Source of the DNA: an uncultured Collinsella sp.
Lineage (GTDB): Bacteria; Actinomycetota; Coriobacteriia; Coriobacteriales; Coriobacteriaceae
Direction of reading: 5' to 3'
NCBI GenBank assembly: GCA_905204635.1
Contig: CAJLAN010000069.1
Span: 1 to 7,792, forward strand
DNA length: 7,792 bases
A program made the position numbers and the translations under genes. Under the pieces are notes generated by a model. The model made no database searches, was not told the DNA's origin, and worked only from the letters and a program-made list of their open reading frames with translations. Positions 7,405-7,792 of this stretch are shown here, piece after piece. Each line of letters starts with the position of its first letter. The stretch's first letter is position 1.

Positions 7405-7792
7405 TTAGAAGTCATCGGGGGAGAGCGTATGGACGAACTCGTCGAACTTCTCGAACTCTTGCTCGTCGTCAACTTCCTCGGCATGGGCAGAAACGGTGCC
7501 CAGGCGATTCATGATGTCGTCCTCCACAAACATGGGGGCATTGCTGCGCACGGCAAGGGCAATGGCATCACTGGGACGGGCATCGATCTTGCGCTCGTCA
7601 CCATCGGCCAGTACGACGATCGTCGCGTAGAACACCGGCGGCTCGGCGCGAACGATCTCGATGCGCTCGAGCTTGGCGCCCAGGGCGCCAACAGTATCGA
7701 GCAACAGGTCATGGGTAATCGGGCGCTCGGCGCGGCCGCTATCGATGCCACGGGCTATTGCCTCTTTACGGCATTTGCCCTGCTCGATCAGC
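7405..7792 (-). CDS. Bifunctional nuclease (BFN/DUF151) family protein, C-terminal part
   Basis: 128 residues are visible and the frame stays open to the right window edge, so the true start lies outside. The segment RAERPITHDLLLDTVGALGA followed by DARPSDAIALAVRSNAPMFV is the hallmark of the BFN domain family (DUF151), whose plant members have DNase and RNase activity. Bacterial members are mostly uncharacterised, so nuclease activity here is only by family membership. The domain is followed by an acidic tail of about 35 residues (AEEVDDEQEFEKFDEFVHTL). The TTG at 7704 is not the real start, because conserved BFN residues (RPITHDL) lie upstream of it in frame. It is the first visible gene of a tight minus-strand cluster. 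Confidence 0.93.
   Translation of the reverse strand, partial: LIEQGKCRKEAIARGIDSGRAERPITHDLLLDTVGALGAKLERIEIVRAEPPVFYATIVVLADGDERKIDARPSDAIALAVRSNAPMFVEDDIMNRLGTVSAHAEEVDDEQEFEKFDEFVHTLSPDDF

Noticed and set aside
7405..7704. Treating the TTG at 7704 as the true start of the BFN-family gene
   Set aside because: Conserved BFN residues continue in frame upstream to the window edge, so the gene is truncated by the window and not short.
1..7792. CRISPR array, tRNA/rRNA genes, transposase or insertion sequence
   Set aside because: No regularly spaced repeats, RNA gene signatures, transposase frames or terminal inverted repeats with target duplications were seen.

Overview
The window looks like chromosomal DNA from a high-GC Gram-positive actinobacterium, probably of the Coriobacteriia and perhaps Collinsella-like. 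This taxonomic guess rests on GC-rich housekeeping genes, Gram-positive cell-wall sorting of surface proteins, and the kinds of genes present; no marker gene proves it. All supported genes lie on the minus strand, so the map reads from right (7792) to left (1).

Right part (7792-6535): three tightly packed genes. They are a bifunctional-nuclease (BFN/DUF151) family protein whose start lies outside the window, a small protein with two predicted membrane helices whose ATG directly abuts the preceding stop, and a 149-aa acidic protein I do not recognise. After a 117-bp gap with a stem-loop comes typA/bipA (6417-4579), a complete ribosome-associated translational GTPase ending in a strong rho-independent terminator (4517-4551).

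Middle (4157-4516): an AT-rich, gene-free stretch of about 360 bp. It holds a candidate promoter, two dyad symmetries, and a leader in which a perfect 9-bp complement can mask the ribosome binding site of the next gene. An overlapping alternative helix could release it.

Left part (4156-1): a surface-pilus locus. The first gene encodes a 1246-aa secreted, wall-anchored adhesin with a signal peptide, several Ig-like/isopeptide-type modules, a CnaB (SpaA-like) module, an FctA/Spy0128-like module, a non-canonical LPEAG sorting signal, a membrane helix and a basic tail. Its stop codon overlaps the start of a second secreted protein whose mature N-terminus resembles a sortase-assembled backbone pilin; that gene runs off the left edge. 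By analogy with known pilus operons the large protein is the tip or minor pilin and the second the shaft. The sortase that would link them is not in the window and would be expected beyond position 1. The pilus genes are visibly poorer in GC than typA, consistent with a variable surface module placed downstream of a conserved housekeeping block.
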